DNA from: Mesorhizobium zhangyense
GTDB lineage: Bacteria > Pseudomonadota > Alphaproteobacteria > Rhizobiales > Rhizobiaceae
Assembly: GCF_011045115.1 (NCBI RefSeq)
Contig: NZ_JAAKZG010000005.1
Location: forward strand, 1 to 64,000
Direction: 5' to 3'
DNA length: 64,000 bases
Shown here: positions 35,393-43,631 of the stretch, piece by piece
How the letters are laid out: each line of letters opens with the position of its first letter
Numbering within the stretch: the first letter of the stretch is position 1
Translations under genes and position numbers: made by a program
The notes under the pieces: generated by a model
Seen by the model: only the letters and a program-made list of their open reading frames with translations
Database searches by the model: none
What the model was told of the DNA's origin: nothing

Positions 35393-36433
35393 ATGAAGGA
35401 AGCGGCGATCCGGGAGCATTTTGTCCACCAGGCCGCCGCCTGCGACGCGCTCGGCTCGCCCTTTACGGGCAGGCTAAGCCGGGCGCTGTCTGTCGTGCTC
35501 GATCGCAGCACCAGGACCGGCGCGCGCGTGCTCGACTGGGAAGGTCATACGCGAGAAGACGCGCTGTCGCTGAGATTGTGCGGCGGGCTGCATGCGCTGG
35601 TACTTTCCGGGACGGATGGCCGACTCGCCGCCATCTATCCGCCGAACGAGGCCGACGAGGCGGCAATTGCGGCTGCGCTGCCGGAAGCGATTTCACGCAA
35701 TGACGACCGGCTGCTGGCAGCGCTGGCAAGTGCACCGCAGACCAATGAGATCGCGCGCTCCGGCATGCTTCTGCCGGGGTTCCTGACGATCGCCAGCGAA
35801 ACCGGCCTGCCGCTGGCGCTTCACGAGATCGGATCGAGTGCTGCGCTCAATCTCCTGTTCGACCGGTTTTTCTACCGCTATGGCGATGTAGAGTGGGGCG
35901 ATCCGGCATCGCCGGTGCGGCTCGCGCCCGACATGCGCGGAAAGCCGGTGCCGCTCGAAAGCACGCTGAAAATCGTGTCACGCAATGGCAGCGACATCGC
36001 GCCCGTCGATATCGGCCTCGATGCCGACCGGCTGCGCTTGCGCTCCTATATCTGGGCCGACCAGACGGCGCGGCTGGAGCGGATCGACGCGGCGATTTCG
36101 GTTGCCGAAACAACGCCGTTTTCTCTGGAAAAGGCCGATGCGGCCGATTTCGTGAAAAGCCGGCTGGCATCAAGGCCGCCGGGGGAAACCTTCGTGCTGT
36201 TTCACTCGATCATGTGGCAATACATGCCGAGTGCGACGAAGGCGGTGATAGCGGCGGCGCTGGAAGAGGCGGGCCGCGCCGCCACACTGGGCGCGCCGAT
36301 CGTGTGGCTGCGCATGGAGCCTGTGTCTACCACCGACAAATACGCGACGCTGAGCCTGACGCTATGGCCGGACGGCGAGACGCGGCATCTTGCCAGATGC
36401 GACTATCATGGCCGCTGGATCGAGTGGCTATGA
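35393..36433 (+). CDS. DUF2332 family protein
   Basis: A 346-residue soluble protein of the DUF2332 family, which is found in alphaproteobacteria and actinobacteria. Typical features are an N-terminal IREHFVHQAAACDALGSPF, HEIGSSAALNLLFDRFFY (about residues 142-159) and a C-terminal FHSIMWQYMP (about 275-284), and a final HGRWIEWL. The fold is suggested to be methyltransferase-like (the EIGSSAALNL segment resembles a nucleotide-binding loop), but no activity is known. It ends against a strong terminator. Confidence 0.85.
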   Translation: MKEAAIREHFVHQAAACDALGSPFTGRLSRALSVVLDRSTRTGARVLDWEGHTREDALSLRLCGGLHALVLSGTDGRLAAIYPPNEADEAAIAAALPEAISRNDDRLLAALASAPQTNEIARSGMLLPGFLTIASETGLPLALHEIGSSAALNLLFDRFFYRYGDVEWGDPASPVRLAPDMRGKPVPLESTLKIVSRNGSDIAPVDIGLDADRLRLRSYIWADQTARLERIDAAISVAETTPFSLEKADAADFVKSRLASRPPGETFVLFHSIMWQYMPSATKAVIAAALEEAGRAATLGAPIVWLRMEPVSTTDKYATLSLTLWPDGETRHLARCDYHGRWIEWL

Positions 36434-36469
36434 AAAAACCCGCCGGCCACTCGGGTCGACGGGTTTTTT
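36433..36469. terminator. Bidirectional Rho-independent terminator
   Basis: AAAAAACCCG (36433-36442) pairs with CGGGTTTTTT (36460-36469), with a GC-rich loop that can itself pair partly. It overlaps the DUF2332 stop codon and faces the converging DUF1127 gene. Confidence 0.85.
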
Positions 36470-36500
36470 CAGATTGCCTGGACGGTCGGCGTGAGACGGT

Positions 36501-36665
36501 TCAGCCGTAGACTTCCTGGTAGGCGTGATGAAGCATTTCGCTGCGGTTGGCGCTGATGTCGGCGAGGTCGCGCGGCGTCAGACTCTGGATTTCGGCGACG
36601 AGGCTGTTGTAGCGGCGGCGCTTGGCGATTCTGGACTTCGCATTGGTGATGAATGAGTTGATCAT
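36501..36665 (-). CDS. DUF1127 micro-protein (54 aa)
   Basis: A 54-residue basic protein reading MINSFITNAKSRIAKRRR at the N-terminus, then YNSLVAEIQSLTPRDLADI, the L..(L)..RDLADIG-like core of DUF1127 proteins. These small Arg-rich proteins occur in many copies in rhizobia; in Agrobacterium some affect RNA turnover, phosphate/carbon metabolism and growth phase. A GGGAGGAAC stretch lies upstream. The promoter region holds an unusual cluster of TTGCAT/ATGCAA half-sites. Confidence 0.85.
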   Translation of the reverse strand: MINSFITNAKSRIAKRRRYNSLVAEIQSLTPRDLADISANRSEMLHHAYQEVYG

Positions 36666-36743
36666 GGAGTGGTCCCCTTTCGGACTGCCGCTTTCAGCGG
36701 CGTTAGATTGTTCCTCCCTGATGGACTATAGATTGGCACGATT

Positions 36744-36795
36744 ATGTTGCATTGCAACATTCAGTGTTGCATCGCACCAATGCAATGGTTGCATG
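36744..36795. promoter_or_regulatory. Clustered TTGCAT palindromes upstream of the DUF1127 gene
   Basis: A perfect 17-nt palindrome ATGTTGCATTGCAACAT (36744-36760) is followed by TGTTGCAT (36765), AATGCAA (36779) and GGTTGCATG (36787). That is five half-sites in about 50 nt. On the minus strand the palindrome lies just upstream of CTATAG (a -10-like hexamer near 36725-36730) of the DUF1127 gene. It looks like a multi-site operator for a dimeric regulator. The other neighbour (FMN reductase) is transcribed toward this region, so DUF1127 is the likely target. Confidence 0.55.
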
Positions 36796-36842
36796 CCTGG
36801 TTAACAGGTGCTTGCCGGTTGAGAGCCTTGCGAAGCCTGCTT

Positions 36843-37382
36843 TTACCTTTCGCCATTACGGCGAATGAAAGCCTGGAATTCCGTGAACGTCGTGCGCATC
36901 GTATCGCGCGTTTCCGGCCGCTGCAGGATGGCGTCGAACTCCTCCGGCTTCCTGCCGAGCAGGCCGATTTCCAGCTCGGCGCCGTCGAAAAGATCGAAGG
37001 ACATGGTTTTCAGGATTTCGCGCAAGGCCGCCCGCGCAAACAGCGAGCGCGGCGAGGCATGGGCGAGCATGGCCGGCTTGCCGACCGCGGCCTCACCGGA
37101 AACCAGCCAGTCGAGCGCGTTCTTCAGGCCGCCGGGAACGCCATGGGCGTATTCCGGGCAGGCAACGATGATGCCGTCAGCGCTGGCGACCGCCTCGATC
37201 AGGCGCCTTGCCTCGGCCGGCGTGCTTTTGCCTTCTTCGTCCGGATTGAATATCGGCAGTGCGCCGATGCCGTCATAAATCGATAGAAGGCAGCCCGGCG
37301 GTGTGTTGTCGTGCATTGCTCGCAGCAGCGCGCTGTTGCCGGAGCCGGAGCGCAGGCTGCCGGAGATGCCGAGGATGTGCAT
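36843..37382 (-). CDS. NADPH-dependent FMN reductase family protein
   Basis: A 179-residue flavodoxin-fold protein. Key motifs are the phosphate-binding loop GISGSLRSGSGNSALLRA (about residues 5-22) and CPEYAHGVPGGLKNALDWL (about 74-92), both diagnostic of the NADPH-dependent FMN reductase/azoreductase/ChrR-ArsH group. It reduces FMN, quinones or other electron acceptors with NAD(P)H. The start MHILGISGS is chosen because upstream in-frame sequence overlaps the preceding gene. It lies 16 nt after the PNPOx-like flavoprotein gene, so the two are probably co-transcribed. Confidence 0.9.
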   Translation of the reverse strand: MHILGISGSLRSGSGNSALLRAMHDNTPPGCLLSIYDGIGALPIFNPDEEGKSTPAEARRLIEAVASADGIIVACPEYAHGVPGGLKNALDWLVSGEAAVGKPAMLAHASPRSLFARAALREILKTMSFDLFDGAELEIGLLGRKPEEFDAILQRPETRDTMRTTFTEFQAFIRRNGER

Positions 37383-37398
37383 GAGGCCAGCCGGCCGC

Positions 37399-38013
37399 TC
37401 ACCACATCGACTTCTTGTAGCTCTCGTCGAGCCATTTGTCGGTGGCATCGGCGCTGTCGGCGAGCGCGAGCTGGTCGCGCAGGATCTGGCCCAGCGTCGG
37501 CAGGGTGGCGCGGTCGTGCCAGCTTTCGGGCTTCCACAATTCGGAGCGCATGAAGGCCTTGGCGCAGTGCATGTAAACTGCCTTGATCGAGACGACCATG
37601 ATGCTGATCGGCGGCCTGCCATCGACGGCCAGCCGCTCGCGCAGCGTGTTGTCGGCGGTGATCCTGGCCGTGCCGTTGATGCGCAGCGTCTCGTTCATGT
37701 TGGGAATGAGGAACAGCAGGCCGACGGCGGGGTTGCGGACGACGTTTTCCAGCGTGTCGAGCCGGTTGTTGCCGGGGCGGTCGGGGATGGCGATGGTGGT
37801 GTCGTCGAGGATTTCGACGAAGCCGGGCTTGTCGCCCTTCGGCGTCACGTCGGCATTGCCTTCGCCGTCCGACGAGCCGATCAGCACGAAGGGGCTCTTG
37901 CCCAAAAAGCCCTTGGAATGGCCGTCGAGCGCGCGCAACTCCTTGCGCACCGCGCCGTCGCCGGGCGCCTTGTAGAGTTTTCTCAAATCCTCGCTGGTTT
38001 CGATGAACTCCAT
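37399..38013 (-). CDS. Pyridoxamine 5'-phosphate oxidase-like flavoprotein
   Basis: A 204-residue split-barrel FMN-binding protein. The central part (about residues 35-135) contains GFLGKSPFVLIGSSDGEGNADVTPKGD and GNNRLDTLENVVRNPAVGLLFLIP, typical of the PNPOx-like subfamily with an alternative (MSMEG_1061-type) plan. It binds FMN and may act as a general oxidoreductase rather than in vitamin B6 synthesis. The start MEFIETSEDL is preceded by AAGGGGGCAAGG; upstream in-frame sequence reads back into yciB. A downstream FMN reductase gene could supply reduced flavin. Confidence 0.85.
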   Translation of the reverse strand: MEFIETSEDLRKLYKAPGDGAVRKELRALDGHSKGFLGKSPFVLIGSSDGEGNADVTPKGDKPGFVEILDDTTIAIPDRPGNNRLDTLENVVRNPAVGLLFLIPNMNETLRINGTARITADNTLRERLAVDGRPPISIMVVSIKAVYMHCAKAFMRSELWKPESWHDRATLPTLGQILRDQLALADSADATDKWLDESYKKSMW

Positions 38014-38039
38014 GACGCCCTTGCCCCCTTTGAAAAGAT

Positions 38040-38687
38040 CTATTTCCTGATTCGCTCGTCCAGCGAATGGCGCATGATCAGCGGCATTTGGCTGAAAGTG
38101 AAGATAAGCGTGATCGGCATGATGCCCCAGACCTTGAAGGCAACCCATGTGTCAGTGGAGAAATTTCGCCAGACCACCTCGTTGACCACGGCCAGGAACA
38201 GAAAGAACAGGCCCCAGCGCAAGGTGAGTTTCCGCCAGCCTTCGGCGTCGAGCTTGAAGGCCGAATCGAAGACATAGCCGAGCAGCGACTTGCCGAACAG
38301 AAGCCCGCCCAGAAGCGTCACGCCGAACAGCGTGTTGATGATGGTCGGCTTCATCTTGATGAAGACGTCGTCCTGGAGCCAGAGCGTCAACCCGCCGAAG
38401 ATGAAAACGACGACGCCCGACACCAGCGGCATGATCGGCAATGTGCGCATCAGCAGCCATGAGGCGATCAGCGCAATCGCCGTGGCAATCATGAACAGGC
38501 CGGTGGCGACGAAGATCGGCCCGCCGAAATCGCCCAGCACCGGGAATCTTTCAACCAGCCACTCGCCGCGCGCATTGGCGAAGAAGAAGACCATCAGCGG
38601 CCCGAGCTCCAACACCAGCTTGAGCAGCGGGTTGACTTCTTTCTTCCGGGGGTCGGCGGGGTCGCGTTCGAATACGGGTTCGTTCAT
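38040..38687 (-). CDS. yciB: Inner membrane-spanning protein YciB (septation protein A)
   Basis: A 215-residue protein with about six hydrophobic segments. YciB/IspZ signatures are [20 protein letters not shown] (about residues 18-37), [28 protein letters not shown] (about 105-132) and [10 protein letters not shown]. In E. coli, YciB interacts with elongasome and divisome proteins and affects envelope synthesis. The ATG at 38687 follows AAGAAAGAA; a start at 38705 is possible. It follows ftsY in the same order as in other Rhizobiales (dapF-mtaB-ftsY-yciB). Confidence 0.92.
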   Translation of the reverse strand: MNEPVFERDPADPRKKEVNPLLKLVLELGPLMVFFFANARGEWLVERFPVLGDFGGPIFVATGLFMIATAIALIASWLLMRTLPIMPLVSGVVVFIFGGLTLWLQDDVFIKMKPTIINTLFGVTLLGGLLFGKSLLGYVFDSAFKLDAEGWRKLTLRWGLFFLFLAVVNEVVWRNFSTDTWVAFKVWGIMPITLIFTFSQMPLIMRHSLDERIRK

Positions 38688-38701
38688 GGGTTCTTTCTTA
38701 C

Positions 38702-38744
38702 GCATGATCTTGTCAAAAAAGTCTGCAACTTTTTGGGATCGTGC
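38702..38744. repeat. Short rhizobial palindromic repeat (GCATGATC type)
   Basis: GCATGATC (38702-38709) pairs with GATCGTGC (38737-38744), one mismatch-like wobble, enclosing AAAAAGT/ACTTTTT. It lies between the ftsY stop and the yciB start. It resembles the dispersed palindromic units of Rhizobiales genomes and the unit at 56363-56408. Confidence 0.6.
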
Positions 38745-38747
38745 TTC

Positions 38748-40724
38748 CTAAGCTACTCCAGCGATCGCCTTGGCAAAATCGCTTGCGGAAAATGGTTCGA
38801 GGTCGTCGACCTGTTCGCCGACGCCGATGAAATAGACCGGCAGCTTGTGCTTGGCGGCAATCGCCACGAGGATGCCGCCGCGCGCCGTGCCGTCCAGCTT
38901 GGTCATGACCAGCCCGTTGACGCCGGCGATGTTGCGGAAGATCTCGACCTGGTTGAGGGCGTTCTGGCCGGTGGTGGCATCGACCGTCTGCAGCACGGTG
39001 TGCGGCGCTTCCGGGTCATGCTTGTTGAGCACGCGGACGATCTTTTCCAGCTCGGCCATCAGCTCGGCCTTGTTCTGCAAGCGCCCGGCGGTGTCGATGA
39101 TCAGCACGTCGGAGCCCGCCTCCTTCGCCTTCACGAAGGCATCGAAGGCAAGGCCTGCGGCATCCGCGCCGAGTTTCGAGGCGACGACCGGCGAGTTGGT
39201 GCGCTCGCCCCAGATTTTCAGCTGCTCGATCGCCGCGGCACGGAAGGTGTCGCCGGCGGCCAGCATCACCGACAGACCGCCATCGGTCAGCTTTGCCGCG
39301 AGCTTGCCGATCGTGGTTGTCTTGCCGGTGCCATTGACGCCGACGACCAGAATGACATGCGGCTTGTGCGACAGGTCGAGTTCCAGCGGCATCGCCACCG
39401 GCTTCAGCACCTTTTCGATCTCGACGGCCATAATGGCGCGGACTTCGGCGTCCGATACATCCTTGCCGTAGCGGGTGGAAGCCAGCGCATCGGTGACGCG
39501 CAGCGCCGTTTCCATGCCGAGATCGGCGCGGATCAGCACGTCTTCCAGCTCCTCCAGCGTCTCCTCATCCAGCTTGCGCTTGGTGAAGACCCCGGCGATG
39601 CTGCCGGAAAGCTCCTTCGACGAGCGTGACAGGCCCTGCCGCAGACGCTGGAACCACGACAGTTTTGGTTCGGGCGCGGCGGGTGCGACCGGCTCGGCCT
39701 TCTGCTCGACCTTCTTGGTGACGGTAACCTTGCCCGGGGCAGGCGGTGGCGTCGGCAGCGGGGTCGGCTCGGGGGCGATTTCATCGCGCAGAGGGTCGGT
39801 CTCGACCGGCTCCGGCTGGCGCAGCGGCGGGAAAATCTCGGCTGCGGGTGCAGCGAGTTCTTCCTCATCACCGGGAGGTAGGGGTGCCTCGGCGTCGATA
39901 GCAGCAACTTCGTCTGTCGTGCTCGCCTGTTCGCGTTCCGGCTCATCCGAGCGAACCGGAATTTCCACGGGTGCCAGGGCAGGTTCGGGCTCCGCCGGTG
40001 ATGGAGCGGGCGCAGGAATCTCTATGGGCGCAGGCGCGGGTACCGGCTCTGCTGGTTGCGGCGGCACTTCCTGCGGGGCAGGTTGTGGCTCGGGCGTCGG
40101 TTCTGTCGGCGGCGTTGGAACTTCGACCGGAGCCGGAATTGGCGCAGGCTCGTCCGGTTGTGCGGAAACCTCTTCCGGAACCGCTGGCTGCGGCTCGGGC
40201 GTTGGTTCGGCTGGTGCCGGAATCTCGACAGGCTGTAACTCAGGCTCTACCGGAGCTGGTTCTGGCTCGACAGGTGTTGGAGCTGGTGCCGGGACGGCGG
40301 GTTCAGGCTCTGCCGGAACAGGGGCGGGTGCTGGCTTTTCGGGTGCAGGTGCAGGCTCTTCAGGTGCCGGTGGCTCCGGCTGCGTCGTCGGCTCTGGTTC
40401 GGCAGGAGCAGGCGGTTCTTCCGCCTCTTCACGCCGCAGGAAATCGGGAAGCGCTGGGCGCTCTGTCAGGATTTCCTCGTCGATAGGAGCGGCAGTCGAA
40501 GTTTCCTCGACAGGCGCGGGTGGGGCTTCGGCCTCCAGCGCGACAGACGTAGTTTCGGTTGGCTCGGCAGGTGCTGCCTCAGCTGGCGCTACGGGCGCTT
40601 CTGCTGCAGCCACTTCCGCCTCAGTTGCAGGCAGCGCTGCCTGCTCTTCCACCGGCTCGGGCTCGACCTCCTCGACCTTCTTGCGGCCGAAGGAGAAGAC
40701 TTTCTTGATGAAGTCGAATGCCAT
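38748..40724 (-). CDS. ftsY: Signal recognition particle receptor FtsY
   Basis: FtsY is the membrane-bound GTPase that receives Ffh-ribosome complexes. The NG domain occupies about residues 355-658: it starts KLSWFQRLRQGLSRSSKEL, has the P-loop GVNGTGKTTTIGKLAAKL (about 458-475), DTAGRLQNKAELM (about 540-552) and TKLDGTARGG (about 610-619). The first ~20 residues (MAFDFIKKVFSFGRKK) form a basic amphipathic membrane-targeting helix. Between them lie about 330 residues rich in Pro, Glu and Ala, including a ~35-residue tandem repeat built on EPTPEPQPA. At 658 aa it is longer than E. coli FtsY (497 aa). mtaB lies 10 nt upstream. Confidence 0.97.
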   Translation of the reverse strand: MAFDFIKKVFSFGRKKVEEVEPEPVEEQAALPATEAEVAAAEAPVAPAEAAPAEPTETTSVALEAEAPPAPVEETSTAAPIDEEILTERPALPDFLRREEAEEPPAPAEPEPTTQPEPPAPEEPAPAPEKPAPAPVPAEPEPAVPAPAPTPVEPEPAPVEPELQPVEIPAPAEPTPEPQPAVPEEVSAQPDEPAPIPAPVEVPTPPTEPTPEPQPAPQEVPPQPAEPVPAPAPIEIPAPAPSPAEPEPALAPVEIPVRSDEPEREQASTTDEVAAIDAEAPLPPGDEEELAAPAAEIFPPLRQPEPVETDPLRDEIAPEPTPLPTPPPAPGKVTVTKKVEQKAEPVAPAAPEPKLSWFQRLRQGLSRSSKELSGSIAGVFTKRKLDEETLEELEDVLIRADLGMETALRVTDALASTRYGKDVSDAEVRAIMAVEIEKVLKPVAMPLELDLSHKPHVILVVGVNGTGKTTTIGKLAAKLTDGGLSVMLAAGDTFRAAAIEQLKIWGERTNSPVVASKLGADAAGLAFDAFVKAKEAGSDVLIIDTAGRLQNKAELMAELEKIVRVLNKHDPEAPHTVLQTVDATTGQNALNQVEIFRNIAGVNGLVMTKLDGTARGGILVAIAAKHKLPVYFIGVGEQVDDLEPFSASDFAKAIAGVA

Positions 40725-40734
40725 GCTTTGCTTC

Positions 40735-42018
40735 TCAGGCCGCGCGGCGGGCGGCGGCAGCGGCGGTCAGCCGTGCGCCGTCATGGCCGGTGATGGTGGC
40801 GGCAAGGATTTCGCCGGGCTGGCCGCCATCGATGGCCGCCAGTGTGAAACCTTCGGTGCGGCCGATCCCATTGCGCTCGACAAGAAGCGACTGGTTCGTG
40901 CCGACCAGCTTGTCCAGATGCCGCCTGTATGCAGCCTCGCCGGCGGCGCGCAGGCGCGCGGCGCGCTCCTTGACGGCGCGGCCGGAAACCTGCGGCATGC
41001 GTGCGGCGGGCGTGCCCTCGCGTGGCGAATAGGGGAAGACGTGGAGATGGGTCAGGCCGCATTCCTCGACGATCTTTTCCGAATTCGCGAACATGTCTTC
41101 CGTCTCGGTCGGGAAGCCGGCGATGATGTCGGCACCGAAGACGATGTCGGGGCGAAGCGCGCGCACATCCTCGCAGAAGCGGATCGAATCGTCACGCAGA
41201 TGGCGGCGCTTCATGCGCTTCAGGATCATGTCGTCGCCCGATTGCAGCGACAGATGCAGATGCGGCATCAGCCGCTTTTCGGTGGCGATGGCGTCGAGAA
41301 GGTTGTCGTCCGCCTCGATCGAATCGATGGACGACAGCCGCAGCCGCTGCACGTCGGGAACCTGCGCAAGGATCGTCTTCACCAGCTTTCCGAGTTTTGG
41401 CGTGCCCGGCAGGTCGGCGCCAAAACTGGTCATGTCGACGCCCGTCAGTACGATCTCGGCATAGCCGTTGCCGGTCAGGCGCTTGATCTGCTCGACCACC
41501 GCACCCATCGGCACCGAGCGTGAATTGCCGCGGCCATAGGGGATGATGCAGAAGGTGCAGCGATGGTCGCAGCCATTCTGCACTTGCACGAAAGCGCGCG
41601 CCCGGCCCTCGATGGCATCGACCATGTGGGATGCCGTCTCGCGCACGCTCATGATGTCGTTGACGCGGGCCTTTTCGGTGTCGTTGACGCCGAAATCGGG
41701 CAGTGCGCGGTAGTTATGCGCCTTCAACTTTTCCTCGTTGCCGAGCACGAGATCGACCTCGCCCATCGCGGTGAAGGCGGCAGGGTCGGTCTGGGCAGCA
41801 CAGCCGGTGACGATGATGCGGGCGTCGGGATTTTCGCGCCGCGCCTTGCGGATCGACTGCTTGGCCTGGCGCACGGCCTCGGCGGTGACGGCGCAGGTGT
41901 TGAAGATGACGGCGCCGTTCTTGAGTTCGCCAAGACCGGCGGCCTCGGCCTCGCGGCGCATCACCTCGGATTCATAGGTGTTCAGCCGGCAGCCGAATGT
42001 GACGACATCGACTGCCAT
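40735..42018 (-). CDS. mtaB: tRNA t6A37 methylthiotransferase MtaB
   Basis: A 427-residue radical-SAM methylthiotransferase that converts t6A37 to ms2t6A37 in ANN-decoding tRNAs. The N-terminal UPF0004 domain has the Cys residues of TFGCRLNTYESEVM (about 8-21), FNTCAVT (about 44-50) and VTGCAAQTD. The radical-SAM cluster is CDHRCTFC in QNGCDHRCTFCIIPYGRG (about 149-156), and a TRAM domain lies at the C-terminus. The start MAVDVVTFG overlaps the dapF stop by one base (TGATG). It is downstream of dapF and upstream of ftsY, the conserved rhizobial order. Confidence 0.95.
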   Translation of the reverse strand: MAVDVVTFGCRLNTYESEVMRREAEAAGLGELKNGAVIFNTCAVTAEAVRQAKQSIRKARRENPDARIIVTGCAAQTDPAAFTAMGEVDLVLGNEEKLKAHNYRALPDFGVNDTEKARVNDIMSVRETASHMVDAIEGRARAFVQVQNGCDHRCTFCIIPYGRGNSRSVPMGAVVEQIKRLTGNGYAEIVLTGVDMTSFGADLPGTPKLGKLVKTILAQVPDVQRLRLSSIDSIEADDNLLDAIATEKRLMPHLHLSLQSGDDMILKRMKRRHLRDDSIRFCEDVRALRPDIVFGADIIAGFPTETEDMFANSEKIVEECGLTHLHVFPYSPREGTPAARMPQVSGRAVKERAARLRAAGEAAYRRHLDKLVGTNQSLLVERNGIGRTEGFTLAAIDGGQPGEILAATITGHDGARLTAAAAARRAA

Positions 42019-42902
42019 CAGGCCGCGCCCTCGATTTCGCGCAGCCATGCGCCGGTGGCGGGATTGAAGTTGCCGGAAAATTCCCACTCCGCCGGGCCGG
42101 TCATGACGACGTGGTCGTCGGCGCGCCATTCGACCGTCAGCTGTCCGCCGCTCGGCACGGTGACCTCGACCTTGCGGCCGGTGCGGTTGGTGCGGGCGGC
42201 GCAAACGACTGCCGCGCAGGTGGCCGAACCGCAGGCCAGCGTCAAGCCGGCGCCGCGTTCCCAGGTGCGCAGGTTCATGCTTTCGCGCGAGGTGACCTGC
42301 GCGATGGAGATGTTGGCGCGCTCGGGAAAGATCGGATGGTTTTCGAGCAGCGGGCCGAAGCGGTCGAGCTCGTAGGACCAGACATCCTCGTCGACCCAGA
42401 AGATCGCGTGCGGATTGCCCATGGAGGCGACCGAGGGCGAATGCAGCACCGGCGCGTCGATCGGACCGATCTGCAGCTCGATCATGCGGGTATCGCGGAA
42501 TTCCTCGGCCAGCGGGATATCCTGCCAGCCGAAGCGCGGAATGCCCATATCGACGGAGATCAGGCCGTCGGCATGTTCCTCGGCATTAAGGATGCCGGCG
42601 ATGGTCTCGAAGGTGAAGATCTTCTGCCCGGTTTCGGCGGCGAGCGCCTGGACGACGCAGCGCATGCCGTTTCCGCAGGCCTGCGCCATGGTGCCGTCGG
42701 AATTGATGATCTCGATATAGTTGATCGTGCCCGGCGTGCGCGGGTCATAGATGGCCATGATCTGGTCGAACTTGGTCGCGGGATCGGCGTTCAGCGCGAT
42801 GGCCGCAGCAGGCGTAATGCGGTCGGCACGGCTCCGCATATCGGCAACGATGATCTCGTTGCCGAGCCCGTTCATCTTGGCGAAAGGCGCGGTCATGCTC
42901 AT
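42018..42902 (-). CDS. dapF: Diaminopimelate epimerase
   Basis: A 294-residue enzyme interconverting LL- and meso-diaminopimelate for lysine and peptidoglycan synthesis. The two active-site Cys residues are in QACGNGMRC (about residues 74-82) and [12 protein letters not shown] (about 222-233). The N-terminal [15 protein letters not shown] and the [12 protein letters not shown] block (about 161-172) are family marks. It is the first gene of the dapF-mtaB-ftsY block, with a 1-nt overlap with mtaB. The ~90 nt to dps carry only a weak GGGCGT/ACGCCC hairpin. Confidence 0.96.
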   Translation of the reverse strand: MSMTAPFAKMNGLGNEIIVADMRSRADRITPAAAIALNADPATKFDQIMAIYDPRTPGTINYIEIINSDGTMAQACGNGMRCVVQALAAETGQKIFTFETIAGILNAEEHADGLISVDMGIPRFGWQDIPLAEEFRDTRMIELQIGPIDAPVLHSPSVASMGNPHAIFWVDEDVWSYELDRFGPLLENHPIFPERANISIAQVTSRESMNLRTWERGAGLTLACGSATCAAVVCAARTNRTGRKVEVTVPSGGQLTVEWRADDHVVMTGPAEWEFSGNFNPATGAWLREIEGAA

Positions 42903-42995
42903 TTCGGCCTATATGGCGGAAACGACGGCGAATTACCAGTGGAGAAGGGCGTGCCGCAATGGCAACGCCCCTCGTGGTGATCGGCCTGGCCGATG

Positions 42996-43514
42996 CTAGC
43001 TGTTGCGGGTCATCTCGAACAGGAACCAGACGCGGCGCTCGGCTTCGTCGATGAAGTTTTCGAGCAGGCTGGCTGTGGCGACGTCGTTTTCCTCGTCGCA
43101 GACATCATGGGTAGAGCGCATGGAGGCGATCAGCGCCTCATTGTCCTGGCGCAGTTCGGCCAGCATATCCTCCGGCGTCACGAAGTCGGCGTCGTTGTCG
43201 GGAATGCGCTGGAGGCGAGCGATATGGCCGATCGAGCGCAGCGTGGTGCCGCCCAGTTTGCGGGCGCGCTCGGCAATCACGTCGGTCATGGCGAAAATCT
43301 GGTCGCCGTGCTCGTCCAGCAGCAGATGGTAGTCGCGGAAATGCGGCCCGCTCATATGCCAATGGAAGTTCTTGGTCTTCAGATAAATTGCGAAAACGTC
43401 GGCCAGAAGGGCATTCAGCGCCCCGGTGATGTCGCGTCGCGCATTGTCGCCGAGGCCGGTTGGCGTGGTGAGTGGGGCCTTGCGGTTCTTCTTGGCCTTG
43501 TCCGTATCCGGCAT
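42996..43514 (-). CDS. dps: Dps family DNA-binding / ferritin-like protein
   Basis: A 172-residue four-helix ferritin-like protein. The Dps ferroxidase motif is NFHWHMSGPHFRDYHLLLDEHGDQIF (about residues 49-74; His, Asp and Glu ligands at the dimer interface). The first ~25 residues are Lys/Arg-rich (KAKKNRKAP), as in Dps proteins that bind DNA by the N-terminus. It detoxifies iron and peroxide and compacts DNA in starvation. An AGGAG site precedes the ATG. It is transcribed alone. Confidence 0.93.
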   Translation of the reverse strand: MPDTDKAKKNRKAPLTTPTGLGDNARRDITGALNALLADVFAIYLKTKNFHWHMSGPHFRDYHLLLDEHGDQIFAMTDVIAERARKLGGTTLRSIGHIARLQRIPDNDADFVTPEDMLAELRQDNEALIASMRSTHDVCDEENDVATASLLENFIDEAERRVWFLFEMTRNS

Positions 43515-43631
43515 GATGAGCTCCTGTAGGGGTTTGTGCGGTGCCTTCCAGAAATGCTGGCCGTTGAACTCTGTTCCTTGGCCATGTCGAAATTCATACC
43601 ATAACAGCCTGCAAAGGTCGTTCCGGCTATC

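Noticed and set aside
39475-41523. A 682-codon plus-strand open frame of Ser/Gly/Ala repeats
   Set aside because: It is the antisense of the Pro/Glu/Ala-rich region of ftsY and of mtaB. GC-rich low-complexity coding DNA keeps the opposite strand open.
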